Part shown: piece by piece, positions 1 through 9,944 of the stretch | How positions within the stretch are numbered: the stretch's first letter is position 1 | Layout of the letters: every line of letters begins with the position of its first letter | Position numbers and translations under genes: made by a program | Assembly (NCBI GenBank): GCA_021234155.1 | Contig: JAJEKV010000050.1 | Location: 7,552,438 to 7,616,437, forward strand | DNA: 64,000 bases | Direction: 5' to 3' | From: Isoetes taiwanensis | Taxonomy: Eukaryota; Streptophyta; Lycopodiopsida; Isoetales; Isoetaceae | The notes under the pieces: model-generated | The model's database searches: none | Told to the model about the DNA's origin: nothing | What the model saw: only the letters and a program-made list of their open reading frames with translations

Positions 1-745
1 AAGCAATGAACGGTGAGGATGAGACGTGAGAGAAGGATCGGATGTGACAGGTGGCCAAAGGACATACATTAATGTCCGACGGGCGTGAAAAGAAGAAATG
101 GCATTCAATGCCGGCAACTCAAGCGGGATATCATTAAAAGGAATGTGTCGGAAGGTACCATGGCTAGATATGCTACGGAGAAAAGATTGTCCGCTTAGAA
201 AGAGCCTTGCATTGCAAACACGCTGGCAAATTTCTGATTGGTCCACGCCGACCAGCGCCTTCCTGCGGGCTATATAAGACGAACCGGAGTGAACTGGCGC
301 ATTCTATGACGCCGAGCATGGCCGCGGCTGGTTTGAACAAAACCGCACTATGCCCACCAATTGTCGAGGGATCACCAGTAAAATGAACTGCCTCGATCTT
401 CGGGCGCCGCCACAAACCGTGGCGCGGCGAATGGATGGTTGGTGCTCCGGGATGGTCAACATCCCGACCCGGATGACCAACGGGATGGAGGTGGTTCTCC
501 GCACCTTCGCCGGGACCCTGAAAGTAACCTCTACCATCTCCTCAAGATCACCTCTGCCCCGAACCCGAGTAGAGGGTTTTTCCTCTTAGGTTTGTAGTAG
601 AGGGCTCGAGCCCGCTTTTTGTATATAGGGCGCGCCCATAGCGGAAGTAGCCGGGTGCCCGCATTTTGTAAAAAAAATATCCACTATAATATAATATGCC
701 GCTTTCTAGTCACTTTCTCGTGGTATTTGCTTCTTGAACTCAGAC
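1..745 (-). repeat. Probable 3' LTR / flank of gypsy element 1 (partial)
   Basis: This stretch lies just downstream (minus strand) of the last recognisable pol codons of gypsy element 1, where the 3' LTR should be. It is GC-rich and the short open frames in it match nothing I know. A TATA-like GGCTATATAAGAC lies at about 267-280 (plus), and a minus-strand TATATA lies near 620. The window starts inside the region and no second LTR was found beyond the gag end, so the LTR cannot be delimited. It could equally be 3' untranslated sequence. Confidence 0.35.
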
Positions 746-769
746 TGCTTTGTTGATTGTCGCTCAGGT

Positions 770-2030
770 GATGAAATGTTTTGAGACGAAAACCATTAAC
801 CAATGTTGGTAATGGAGTGCCATCTAACTCGCGCCCGGCTGGAAAAACGCTTGGTCTAACCACTTGAACAATTTGATAAGGGCCAAGCCAACGAAACTTG
901 AGTTTACCCTAAAAATTTTGTACTGAATCATAAAGAAGAACCAAATCGCCTTCTTTGAATATTTTTGTCTTCGTGACGCTTGTCATGTAAAGATTTTTGC
1001 AACCAAGTGTCCATGAAGAACACGAATATAAGCATCCCTTCGAAGTTCATCCAACTGTTCTAATTGATAGACCCGTTCTTTGAGTGCAGCAGGTGGATTA
1101 TGAGCAGTAGCCAGTTGAAAACGGAGTGTTGGAAGGATGTATTCAAACGGCATGAGAGCTTCCTGACCATAAACCAATTTAAAAGGAGTGTGACCGGTAG
1201 CAATCTTGAAACAAGTATTGTAGGCCCAAAGAACAGTAGGAAGTTTTGTTTGCCAGTCTGTGCGGGAAGCGTCACAAATTTTCTTGAGAATGGTGACCAG
1301 AGTTTTGTTGGTGCTTTCTGCCAAACCATTACCTTGAGGATAGTAAGGGGTGCTCTTGTGATGATGGATCAGAAGATAATCCGTCAGCTCCTTGATAGTA
1401 TGATTGATGAAATGGACACCACGATCACTGACCAGCTCCGGCAAGCGTATCGAATCGCGATAATTTGTTGATAGAGGACCCTAGCCGCTTTTTGCCGCAG
1501 TTGTTGTCCGGAAGTGCACAAGCTTCCGCCCATTTGGTAGCATAGTCGCGAGAACTGGGACGTAACGCACGGTGTGCCGCTAGAGGATCGATAGGTCCCA
1601 CAAAGTCCATTCCCCATTTGCTGAAGGGAAGGGGCGTGGCGACCGGTGTCAAGGGAAGAGCGTCACGGGCGTGGGGCCCCCCACCACCGGGCAAGCGCCA
1701 CACGCAAGGGCGGGCGGAGCATCTTTGAAGAGCGTGGGCCAATAATACCCAAATGAAGGATTTTTTATGCGGCCGTGGTGTCACCATGAAAATGACCACC
1801 ACCTAGCCCTTGATGAGCTTCTCTAACAATATCCGAACTTCATGAGGTAGAACACAAAGACCGGGGATGGTGTCCTTACCCTTTTGTAGAGATGTCCCGC
1901 AACCATGGTGTAGTCACGACCTCGCTCATGGAGAAACCGATGGCGACGGATTGTCGCTTCAAGCAGAGAGAGAGCCGCCTGCCTTCGGTGGAAGAGCACC
2001 CGTGAGGAGGTACCGCTGAAAATCATGGAA
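770..2030 (-). pseudogene. Integrase domain of gypsy element 1
   Basis: This is the DDE integrase that inserts the cDNA. Four frames are needed to read it. An N-terminal zinc-binding-like part is found at about 1690-2026. The core follows: KWGMDFVGPIDPLAAH (first Asp, near 1600), LVSDRGVHFINHTI (second Asp, near 1420), and YPQGNGLAESTNKTL (catalytic Glu), then WAYNTCFKIATGHTPF. The C-terminal part, in another frame, reads FKEGDLVLLYDS, KFRWLGPYQIVQVV and ELDGTPLP at about 800-970, a typical gypsy integrase tail. I see no clear chromodomain. All three DDE residues survive, but not in one open frame. Confidence 0.85.
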
Positions 2031-2050
2031 CCAATGTGGTGTTGCCGTGA

Positions 2051-2610
2051 CTAAAAAGAGCCGAGCATCGTGAAAGGCGCCCGAGACTCCGGTTGAGGGA
2101 TCATCCGTGGTGGATGCGTGAAAGATAATCCGAATCGACATGAGATTTGCCGGCCTTTATGAACAATTTCAAAAGGAGCAAATTCTTGGAGAAGAAGGAC
2201 CCAACGAGCAATGCGCCCGTGGGCGGACTTGTTGATCAAATAAAGGAGTGCTTGGTGGTCCACAAAGAACTTGATTTGACTGCCCAAAAGGTAGTGACGG
2301 AAGCGCTGGACACGTAAAATGAGACCCAAAGCTTCACGCCTGCGGGCGTAATAGTTGGCGCCAAACTTGAGTTTTCTCACGGGCGTGAAATGATTTGGTT
2401 TGTCAAAGCGCGATCATATTCTTGAGAAAGAACAGCTCCAATAGCAAACGCCGAGACATCTACATGAACATGAAAGGGCTTGTCCCATTGAGGAGGAACA
2501 AGAACCGGTGCCTGAGTAAGCAAAAGCTTCAGCTGTTGGAAAGCAGCATCCGCCTGGGAATTCCAAGCCCGTGGATTCGGCACCCGTGAGTTTATGAATG
2601 GGATCAGCAA
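2051..2610 (-). pseudogene. RNase H domain of gypsy element 1
   Basis: This is the RNase H that degrades the RNA strand of the cDNA hybrid. Blocks in order on the minus strand: WNSQADAAFQQLKLLL and LVPPQWDKPFHVHVDVSAFAIGAVLSQ-type sequence (2377-2610; the Asp in HVDVSAFAIG is the first catalytic residue), then a frame change, then YYARRREALGLIL (catalytic Glu in REALGL) and KFFVDHQALLYLIN (catalytic Asp in VDHQAL) at 2051-2380. The order and spacing match plant Ty3/gypsy pol. The frame break at about 2377 separates the first catalytic residue from the others. Confidence 0.85.
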
Positions 2611-2639
2611 TGGTCGCTAGTCCGTGCATGAAGGTGGAG

Positions 2640-3345
2640 TAATAATTGACCTTACCCAGAAAGAGCGTGTCTCCTTGATATTGGCCGGTGCTTGAGCCTT
2701 GAGCACACAAACCGATTTTGGCAGATCTGGTGATACCGCGCTTTGGTCGACAACATGGCCCTAACGTAACACCGCAGGTGACGCAAAAGGTGCATTTCTC
2801 GATTGAGACTAATGCCGGACTCATCACATTTCTGGAAGACGAGTTCCAATTTATCCAAATGGTCAGCCATGGAACTGTAGGCAGAGAAGTCATCTTGAAA
2901 AATTTGCAAGAAGGGATTTTCCTTCATGAAATCATGAAAAACTGAGAGCATGATGCGCTGAAACGTTGATGGAGAGTTTGATAATCCAAAAGGAACCACC
3001 TTGTAGGCAAAAAGTGACTTACCGGGTGGTGAAAGTAGTCTTGAGTTGATCAGATTCTTTGATTGAGATCCGATTGTAGCGTAAAAACCATCCATGAAGG
3101 AGTACATCTCATGTCCAAAGACCTCTTCCAAACTCCTGTCCGTGAAGGAAGTGGAAAATGATCACGCCCGTGGCCCGATTGAGTTTCCGTAGTAGTCCAC
3201 ACAGACGCCGGATCTTACCATTGTGTTTGAGGGCAATGACGATGGGGCTCACCCATTCGAATGTTTGACCTCATAGATCAAACCCGCAGCAAAGGAGTTT
3301 GTCAATTTCCTTGCTTGACTCGATCCGCGGTAATTAGGGTTGAGC
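2640..3345 (-). pseudogene. Reverse transcriptase domain of gypsy element 1
   Basis: This is the RNA-directed DNA polymerase. Starting near 3345 on the minus strand, I can read LNPNYRG, FAAGLIYEV, then VCVDYYGN (the VCVDYR-like palm block with the first catalytic Asp), EEVFGHEMYSFMDGF, FAYKVVPFGLSNSPSTFQR, and the catalytic FQDDF box followed by DHLDKLELVFQKC. The box has F-x-D-D rather than the commoner Y-x-D-D; copy 2 also has FQDDF, so this is probably the family state and not a mutation. Frameshifts separate the N-terminal third (3130-3345) from the rest and also break the C-terminus near 2750. Confidence 0.85.
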
Positions 3346-4069
3346 CTGCATGCCGCTGCTAAACCGGTCGCGCATCGATTTGGTAGGAATGGTGAGTTCC
3401 CCCAAGCTTTTGTTGATTCCCCAAGATCTCTCAGAACTCCAGCGAAAATGTGTTTGAATTTTTGAACAGCTTGACGGCCCCGCTACGATAAGGGGCCGGA
3501 AGATTTGCGCAAAAGAATGCGACAAAGTTGATTGTTGCCCACGCCCACGATCTCGACTTCCGAGTCCAATATGGGGTATTACTTCAAAGATCCCGGACAA
3601 TGTGTGCAGGAGGTTAGAGCATAACCGGATCGCGTGGCACTTTGCGCGGGTGAAAAGAGGGGTTGCCGAGTTTCATCCAGCCAGAGGTTGCTTCATGACA
3701 GGCGTACATCAACAGAGTTGCGGAGGTTCAAGATCCCGAAAAGTGATCAACACGTTGGATTCGATTGCAAGGAGCCGTGTAAGGGTCAAGCAAAGCGACC
3801 ACAGCCTGGTCCTGATCAAGAGTCATTTCTCCCCAAGGATCAGCATATTATCGGGTAGGATGACAGAGGCGTATTCGCAGTGGAGCCCGAACTTGATAAA
3901 TAATCTGAGCTTCTTCGAACTGCGGTCCGAGAGAGGGGTTCCGCATTTTTCAACAGAAATGATCCCACCGCTTGCAAGTCCATGGTGGCATTGAGATGAC
4001 CATCGCGATGACTAACCGTCCGTGGCCCAAGAATGGATACTCTTGGCCCCGCGGAGAAAAGGTCTCGCC

Positions 4070-4512
4070 TACCAACATTTCATAGTCACCGGATCTTCGC
4101 CCGACTTCCAAACTCCAAATTCCATGGGGAAGCGAGATCACCGATGTTGATGTGAAGAAGAGGCGTGACGCCTTGAGGTCGCGTGATATGGCCATTAGCC
4201 AACTTGATGTCATATGGGGCACACGAAAGAGTTGTGTGATGCCCATTTGTTTCTGCGAGTTTATCCGGTGATGAGATTGACTGCGCTACCTCCATCTATT
4301 TGAACATGGTTGACTTGCTGATTGCCCACCGTGGCATGGACCGTGGGTGTAGAGGTAGCCACAGCCCCAACTAGAACAGTTGGTAGTGGTAACTGGTCCT
4401 TGAGAGCAGGACAGAGTTTCAAAATGGTTGCCAAGCTTAAAGGAATTTTGATCTTGGCTAGCTCCTCTTGGAGTTCTAGAGGCACATGAGAAAAAGGATC
4501 TGCTGGTTCCAC
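4070..4512 (-). pseudogene. Aspartic protease domain of gypsy element 1
   Basis: This is the retroviral-type aspartic protease that would cut the gag-pol polyprotein. The active-site block reads HVQIDGGSAVNLI, where D-G-G replaces the usual D-S/T-G, followed after a frameshift by YDIKLANGHITRPQG (flap and second strand) and INIGDLASPWNLEF. The family consensus is retained, but the change in the triad and the frame break at about 4260-4290 make it inactive as read. It sits between the nucleocapsid and RT, as expected for Ty3/gypsy. Confidence 0.75.
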
Positions 4513-4899
4513 GGGTGGAGTGCGCGTGGTAATGAAGCAGCAACTTCTTTGAGTAAGTCAACCTCAGCAGCAATATTGGGATATGTCTGAGAGCGTAGAG
4601 GCTGAGATGTGGAAGGTGTATCGTGGCGTTGTTGAGCTCTGGTGGTGGCATGAACATTTGCCAAGGTGCGGCCTTCAGCAGCTTGCATGAGGTTCAAAAT
4701 GCTTTGGCGAACTTTGGGCATGACATGTGGCATGAGTTTCTCCAAGTCAGGTGCAAAGTGAACCTTTTTTCATCCTCATGAGGAATGGTGTCAACCGCAA
4801 AGGCGGGGTTGGCGTGCCATTTGGAATAATGGTCAAGGGACGTGATGCCCTCGGTTCGGCGTGAAACTAAACCAACCCAATTGGACGGGGCCGGACCGG

Positions 4900-6681
4900 A
4901 GGATTAAGTGCCCGAAAAATTTCCTCCCTCATGCTTGTTGATCCAGCTGGGGTTGATTTGCTGGAGCTGGTTGATAGCATGATTGCTGAGGCGCTCTTGG
5001 TGGCTTCTTAAGAACGGGTCTCGGGCCTTGTTTGCCATTAGCAATCCAGAGTTGATAAGCCGTGAGGCGGACTGATGTGGTCTGATTGGTGCCAGGAAGC
5101 TGTACCTGAACTTGTGGAAGTTGAGGGCACGCCGTGGTGGTATGACCCCATTCTTGACAGTGATAACACTGAGCTTTAGAAGGATCAAAAGGAGGACGGG
5201 GGTTGGGTCCCCGTTGTTGCTCCTGTTGCTGATAGAGTTGAGTTGGTTGCACCCGGGTGGTGGCTGGCGATAGTGCGATTGTTGCCGAGGTGTGGTTTGC
5301 ACTTGATAAACCAGTTTGTTGCGAACGGTGTGGGATGAGTGCGGTGCACTCTTCCGTGGCATGATTGCACATGTTGCATCGCTTGCAATGAGGCGGCCAT
5401 TGGTGGAGTTGCACTCATTTGCCAAATGGCCTTGGTATTTGCAAATATGGCACCAGATCGGATCTACCGTGGATTAGCGTGTTGAGGTTTGAACACCCGT
5501 CCTGTGGAACCATGACAGAATGAACGGAGTTCTTGAAGAGCCACGCCACGGGAGGATACATTGACGAAAGTGATTGACAAGATCAATAGCCCGCCCAAAG
5601 TCTTCGGACGCAGGTATTCCGTCATGAGTCGAATAGCCGGAGGAAGTCCTTGGAGAAACCGCACCAAAATCCGGCTCGTGTTGGGTACTCCTTGAGTTTA
5701 CCGCGCGTAATGTGAAGTCTATCCGCAAAAATCCCGCGCACTCGCGGGCTCTTGTTGAAGTTCATTGAGTTGCTTGAGATGAAGTTGATCATCATCCGTG
5801 GTTCCATAATGAGAAAGAAAAGCGGTTCTCATTTCGGACCCGATCTTGTTTCCAATGGCTTTTGTTGGACATGAGCCATTGATGAGGAGAGCCACGCAGG
5901 TGGTGGAAAAGATGTGGAATTTCAGTTGAGGTTGCGCGCGGACCATTTAGGACAGCTAGAGCCTCAAATTCTTCCATGTGGGCCCGAGCACTTTGGTCTA
6001 AGGGTTTGCCTTTCGTGTTGCCAAAGGTGGGATAAGTCGGTTTGGAGTCCGAAAGGTAGATGTGAAAGTGCTTGGCTGGACAGGAACAGTATAGTGAGGA
6101 TATTGAGGTTGAGTTGGAGGTGGCATGGTGCCTGAAGGACCCTGATGAAGGGGTGACTGCGGTTGAGGAACTGAAGCTGCCTGAGCATTGGTTTTGAGAT
6201 CTGTAAGGTTGTATACAGGAAGGGCAGTGGGAAATGTAGGGAAAGGATATTCCTGGGTAGGCGCAAAAGAGACTGGTGGATATCCGTGCCCACCCGGGGG
6301 AGATGATGGTTGTGAAGGAAAAGGCGTATGGCCTGAAGAATGATGGATGAAGGCATGTTCAGGTGTATGAAAGTATGGTTGAGAAGGTTGAGCCTGATAG
6401 GGCTCCTGATAGTGATGAGGTGACTGAGGTTGCGAGCAATGTTTGCACGCTTGGGGCGGGGAACTGGGACGAGACAGGACACGAGGGGTTGGTGGTGCCG
6501 ACTGAGCCCTAGACCGCAGATGGCCTCCCTCTATGTCATAAGCAGATCCATACATGTCGCCAATCAGCTTCCGACATGGCGCCTCCAGCGAGATGCCGCC
6601 ACGAGAAAGGAGTTCTTCGGCGTGAAATTCCTGGCGAACATGGCGGCGAAGAAAGAAGGATTGAATCGTGACCCGGCGCAA
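4900..6681 (-). pseudogene. gag of gypsy element 1 (frameshifted)
   Basis: This is the structural capsid/nucleocapsid protein of the retrotransposon. The N-terminal piece (5998-6681) is about 227 residues and very rich in Pro, Gln, Ser and His. The capsid-like middle is broken over 5464-5977; its typical block (LHHLRGSPHQWL-like, then a segment on strand length and QLNELQQ) is split between two frames. The nucleocapsid part (4929-5414) has two CCHC zinc knuckles in one frame: C-x2-C-x4-H-x4-C at residues 10-23 (CKRCNMCNHATEEC), and CYHCQEWGHTTTAC near 5127-5168. Two knuckles suit RNA binding and packaging. The start Met at 6681 is only the first in the longest open frame, so the true start is uncertain. 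Confidence 0.8.
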
Positions 6682-6690
6682 TGCATAGGT

Positions 6691-7946
6691 CTCAATTCTT
6701 CCTCCCTTATGAATAGTACTGTCTCAATGGCGAGTTGTCGTTATGAAATGCAATCCAAGCACGCATTCATCTTAAGAAATAAAAAGAGTCAACCAATCAA
6801 AGAATAGAGTAACTACTACAATATAATGAGTACTATTACATATATAGATATACTTCAATTTCAAGGAATAACTCAAAGGGTACGTAGACTGAGGCAAAAT
6901 AGGGTTGACTTTGACTAGCACATCCACCTTCGAGCTAGTTAATTTCAAGGTTGATCATCTATCAAAATGTTTGATATGTCGGTACTGCAAGTGGTGGCAC
7001 AATTGTCTCAAGATGAACGTTCATACTATCACGAGCAATGTCCGTTGACTAGAAACAACGATGTGAGTTCATCCTGCTTATAGGATAATGCCATATTCGA
7101 TATGCTAATCAGATTCAAGGAGGCATCTATTATAATGAAGGACGTGTAATAATAAGAAGATGGATAATGAAGACTGTGGTCGTCATATTGTACCAGATGA
7201 CTTGAGGAGGATTGACTAGCAGAATTGACAAAGGGGTAGAGCATATCTCAAGGTCTAGTATCTCTATGGTGTATTCAACGACATTGACAGGTACTAACAT
7301 TTTGCAAGGGTAGATTGGCAGAAGATTTTGTATAATACATGTATGAAATAAACGCTACAAACACATCATATATTACCAAGATTATAAAAACTATCGAATG
7401 ATGAATGCAATGATAAAGCTTTAATTTCAATTTGTTAGTGTCCTCAACCAAAACATCTCTTCAGGCGTCTGGGTGTCTTGTCTACTGAATATCACAAAAA
7501 ATGGTTCGTCGTCCAAAACGTATAATTATATGGTCATTTTACTAAGGTTTTTATATGATTGTGTTTTATATTTACGTGTGCATATGGTAGCGGTATTTAT
7601 GGAGCAACGCCATGTATGTTTGTTAAGTTTTGTGATGTGATGTTTTGGTTTGGTGCATGCGAGTTCTTAGACATGCATGCATAGCATCTTCATATGGCCT
7701 GTTGTTCTTGGCCCCAGCCCTCTCTTGTGTGTGTGATATTCGAAGTTTTTTTATCATGGAGCTTTTTGTTGCGACGGCAATCATGCTAATCCTTTGTGTG
7801 CAGACATTATTAGGTATGGTTCCACTTGAGCCTTTCAATCCATGCCTATATTGTTTGCATAGTATATTGAATCAGTTTTCACAAGTCTGTGTTTAGTGCA
7901 TCCAATTGGATTTTACATGTCTGTGGCTTATTTAAGCAAGGCATTC
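6691..7946. other. Non-coding stretch between gypsy 1 and solo LTR
   Basis: About 1.25 kb, AT-rich. Short open frames occur (for example 7029-7244 minus, 7645-7896 plus) but none shows a recognisable motif. No primer-binding site for the gypsy element and no LTR terminus was found at its left edge. Confidence 0.5.
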
Positions 7947-8531
7947 TGTTAGTCCTGTGCCTCCTGGTACAGGACTATTCATGCATACGACAGACCAGGT
8001 CAAGCTCAAGGATCCTCAATCAGCCACGGGTCAGCCATCAAAGGCTCAGCAGAAGACCAAGCAGCAGACCACGCAGACCACGCAGTCAAAGGCTATCAAG
8101 AGACGCCGCTCAGACAAGTGACGGCCCGTCACCGCCCGCGTCAGCGTCAGCATGATTCCAGGCACTTCAAGAGGCACCGCCCACATTCCTGCAAATCAGG
8201 CCTCCTTCCAGGAGTCGGCACCGGTGACCCGGTCCCAGTGTCTATATTGGGCCCAAGGCCATTGTACTATATATATGACTAGAGCTCGCACATGAGTGCT
8301 AGATGAGTTTTTGAGTCTTGTCTCCTTTCAGTTCTTCTCTCTATTGCGAGAGCTCATGTATGTTCATCATTGATATCAAGGAAGCTTATCATTTTCCTCT
8401 CATTTGTTCTGTTTTCTTCTTCTTCTTTTCTTCTTGCAAATCCCGCGTGACATAGTCCCCCGGACTCTCCTGTTAGATCCACGGGTCCTCCGCAGGGTTG
8501 TCTTCCGAGTTCCCGAACCTGACCCCAAACA
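7947..8531 (+). mobile_element. Probable solo LTR (585 bp)
   Basis: The segment begins TGTTAGTCC and ends CCAAACA, the TG...CA termini of an LTR, and is bordered on both sides by CATTC (7942-7946 and 8532-8536), a 5-bp duplication as made by LTR integrases. Inside, a TATATATA box lies near 8270, followed by sequence that could be R/U5, with a CT-rich tract near 8400-8435. No primer-binding site follows the right end, which is expected if the internal region was lost by LTR-LTR recombination. Orientation rests only on the TATA position. A 5-bp match can occur by chance, so this is good but not conclusive. Confidence 0.6.
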
Positions 8532-9130
8532 CATTCCCTTACTATATGCTGAGCATATGAAACTCCAAGCCCCTGCATAATCTGTTGCCATGGCATGTAA
8601 TTGTAATGCCACTCTCAATTCCCTATAAACCCATCGCAATGGCATGCGAATCTGTGTTCTTTTGCGGAAAAAGTAACTAGATAGGGTCTCTGTGACTAGG
8701 TTATGGCAAAATACCTCAGGATCGATTCCACTTTTCATTTCACATTCAAGAACCCTGGTCTGCTGCAGCAAATGATTCCACTTATGATTTCGCATACAAA
8801 AAAACCCTGGCCTGCTACAGCAAACAGGAGCCTAGGCTCTCTCTTACAGAAATTTTTTACCCTCTCCATATAAAGAGTTTCCTTTGGTCTGTAATAAAAA
8901 CAACACGGCTAACAGAAGCCATCCGTATCTGTGAAGTTCGGTCATGAGATTTGTCTTGATCCACGAAACTTACTATTCAAGGTAAGACACCATCTTGTAC
9001 CAATTGAAAGGACGTTTGCAACCGTCCTTATCACAGAGATGATTAGGACATGGAAATTCTTAGCACATAATGCTCTATTCCAGCTAATGGTCAAAATGCT
9101 AGTCCTAGAAGAGTTGAAGCTGCTTATGAA
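8532..9130. other. No gene recognised
   Basis: About 600 bp of mixed composition with several stops in each frame. A local duplication is visible: ATGATTCCACTTATGATTTCGCAT-like sequence at about 8725-8800 repeats a neighbouring tract containing GATTCCACTTTTCATTTC, each followed by a CCTGG(C/T)CTGCT segment. Nothing else stands out. Confidence 0.4.
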
Positions 9131-9409
9131 TTGATGATGGACCCCTCAAATACAACTAGGAAAAAAGTTTCCTTAGTTTCCTTTGGAGAGCAACCAAATA
9201 GCCCATCTAGAGTGCCAAACAGAGACAACTCCAACCCATTCTTAAACAGGTTTAGGTATTTCGATGATCCAAACTTTGTTAATGAGAGTGCTTTCCAGGC
9301 GTGGATTGCACACTATATGAACAGGCTACAGAATGCACAAGTAGTGGGCACTCCAGGCGATGACATCATTAGACTGACGAACATAGGACCACCTCTACGG
9401 GCTAAATAA
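9131..9409 (+). CDS. Hypothetical ORF, unrecognised
   Basis: A 92-residue open frame with a coding-like, charged composition (RFRYFDDPNFVNESAFQAW, then HYMNRLQNAQ). I do not recognise the family. It ends at a TAA at 9407-9409, about 200 bases before the next open block. It could be an exon of a gene later broken by LINE-A, or the remnant of a retroelement gag. No canonical splice site can be assigned with confidence. Confidence 0.25.
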   Translation: MMMDPSNTTRKKVSLVSFGEQPNSPSRVPNRDNSNPFLNRFRYFDDPNFVNESAFQAWIAHYMNRLQNAQVVGTPGDDIIRLTNIGPPLRAK

Positions 9410-9606
9410 AACCGCCCATATTCTATTTAAATAAACAAGAATGTTATATCTTATCTTCCATTGTTGTTTAGAATTAAAAAAAAATGCAATGCTATATTAT
9501 CTTTGCTTCACACATTACTCTTATGATTGCGTCCAATGTTTTTTTTGTTTTTTTTTTTTTGTATTTATATCATTGTTATATTTTTCACTAATATCTTTCT
9601 CCTTGT

Positions 9607-9944
9607 TGTCTTTACGGAGTCACAATGTTCAAACATCCGATATTACTACTGAAGAACATATAGAATTGGGTCAATCAAGCGCACGATCAACGAACCAATC
9701 AACACCCCTCCTGACTTCGAAAGATGAGCCAAGCGATCATCCAGAAAGCCCTCATTTTATACAACCAGAACCTGCGCGACGAGAACTGCCGAGATATGGC
9801 ACCGATCCCGTCGACGAAATGGTAGAGTGGCTCCTTGCCTTCACCACTGAATTGAAAGAAGCTATGCAAATGCGAGATGCAGTTTTGTCTAGGATCTCCC
9901 CATCATCTCTGACTACGAAGTGTGCAGGCGACTATGACAGTTGA
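9607..9944 (+). CDS. Hypothetical ORF truncated by LINE-A, unrecognised
   Basis: The open frame runs from an AT/T-rich tract (9530-9600, probably non-coding) into a hydrophilic segment rich in Ser, Thr, Glu and Pro (TTEEHIELGQSSARSTNQS), then a helix-like part (DEMVEWLLAFTTELKEAMQM). It stops at 9942-9944, where LINE reverse-transcriptase similarity begins. That suggests the LINE inserted into this sequence, or that it is a poorly conserved part of the LINE 5' region. Function unknown. Confidence 0.25.

Larger units (their letters stand above)
750..6690 (-). mobile_element. Ty3/gypsy LTR retrotransposon 1, decayed
   Basis: Read on the minus strand, the order is gag, protease, reverse transcriptase, RNase H, integrase, which is the Ty3/gypsy order (copia has integrase before RT). 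Every domain is split among frames by small indels and stops, so no intact polyprotein exists. A second, more truncated copy of the same family lies at the right end of the window: the protease blocks HVQIDGGSAVNLI here and HVHIDGESAVSLI there are close relatives. No primer-binding site or 5' LTR could be identified above 6690. The copy is dead as a coding element, though all catalytic motifs can still be read. Confidence 0.9.

Noticed and set aside
1064-1471. 135-residue plus-strand ORF
   Set aside because: It is the antisense shadow of the gypsy integrase.
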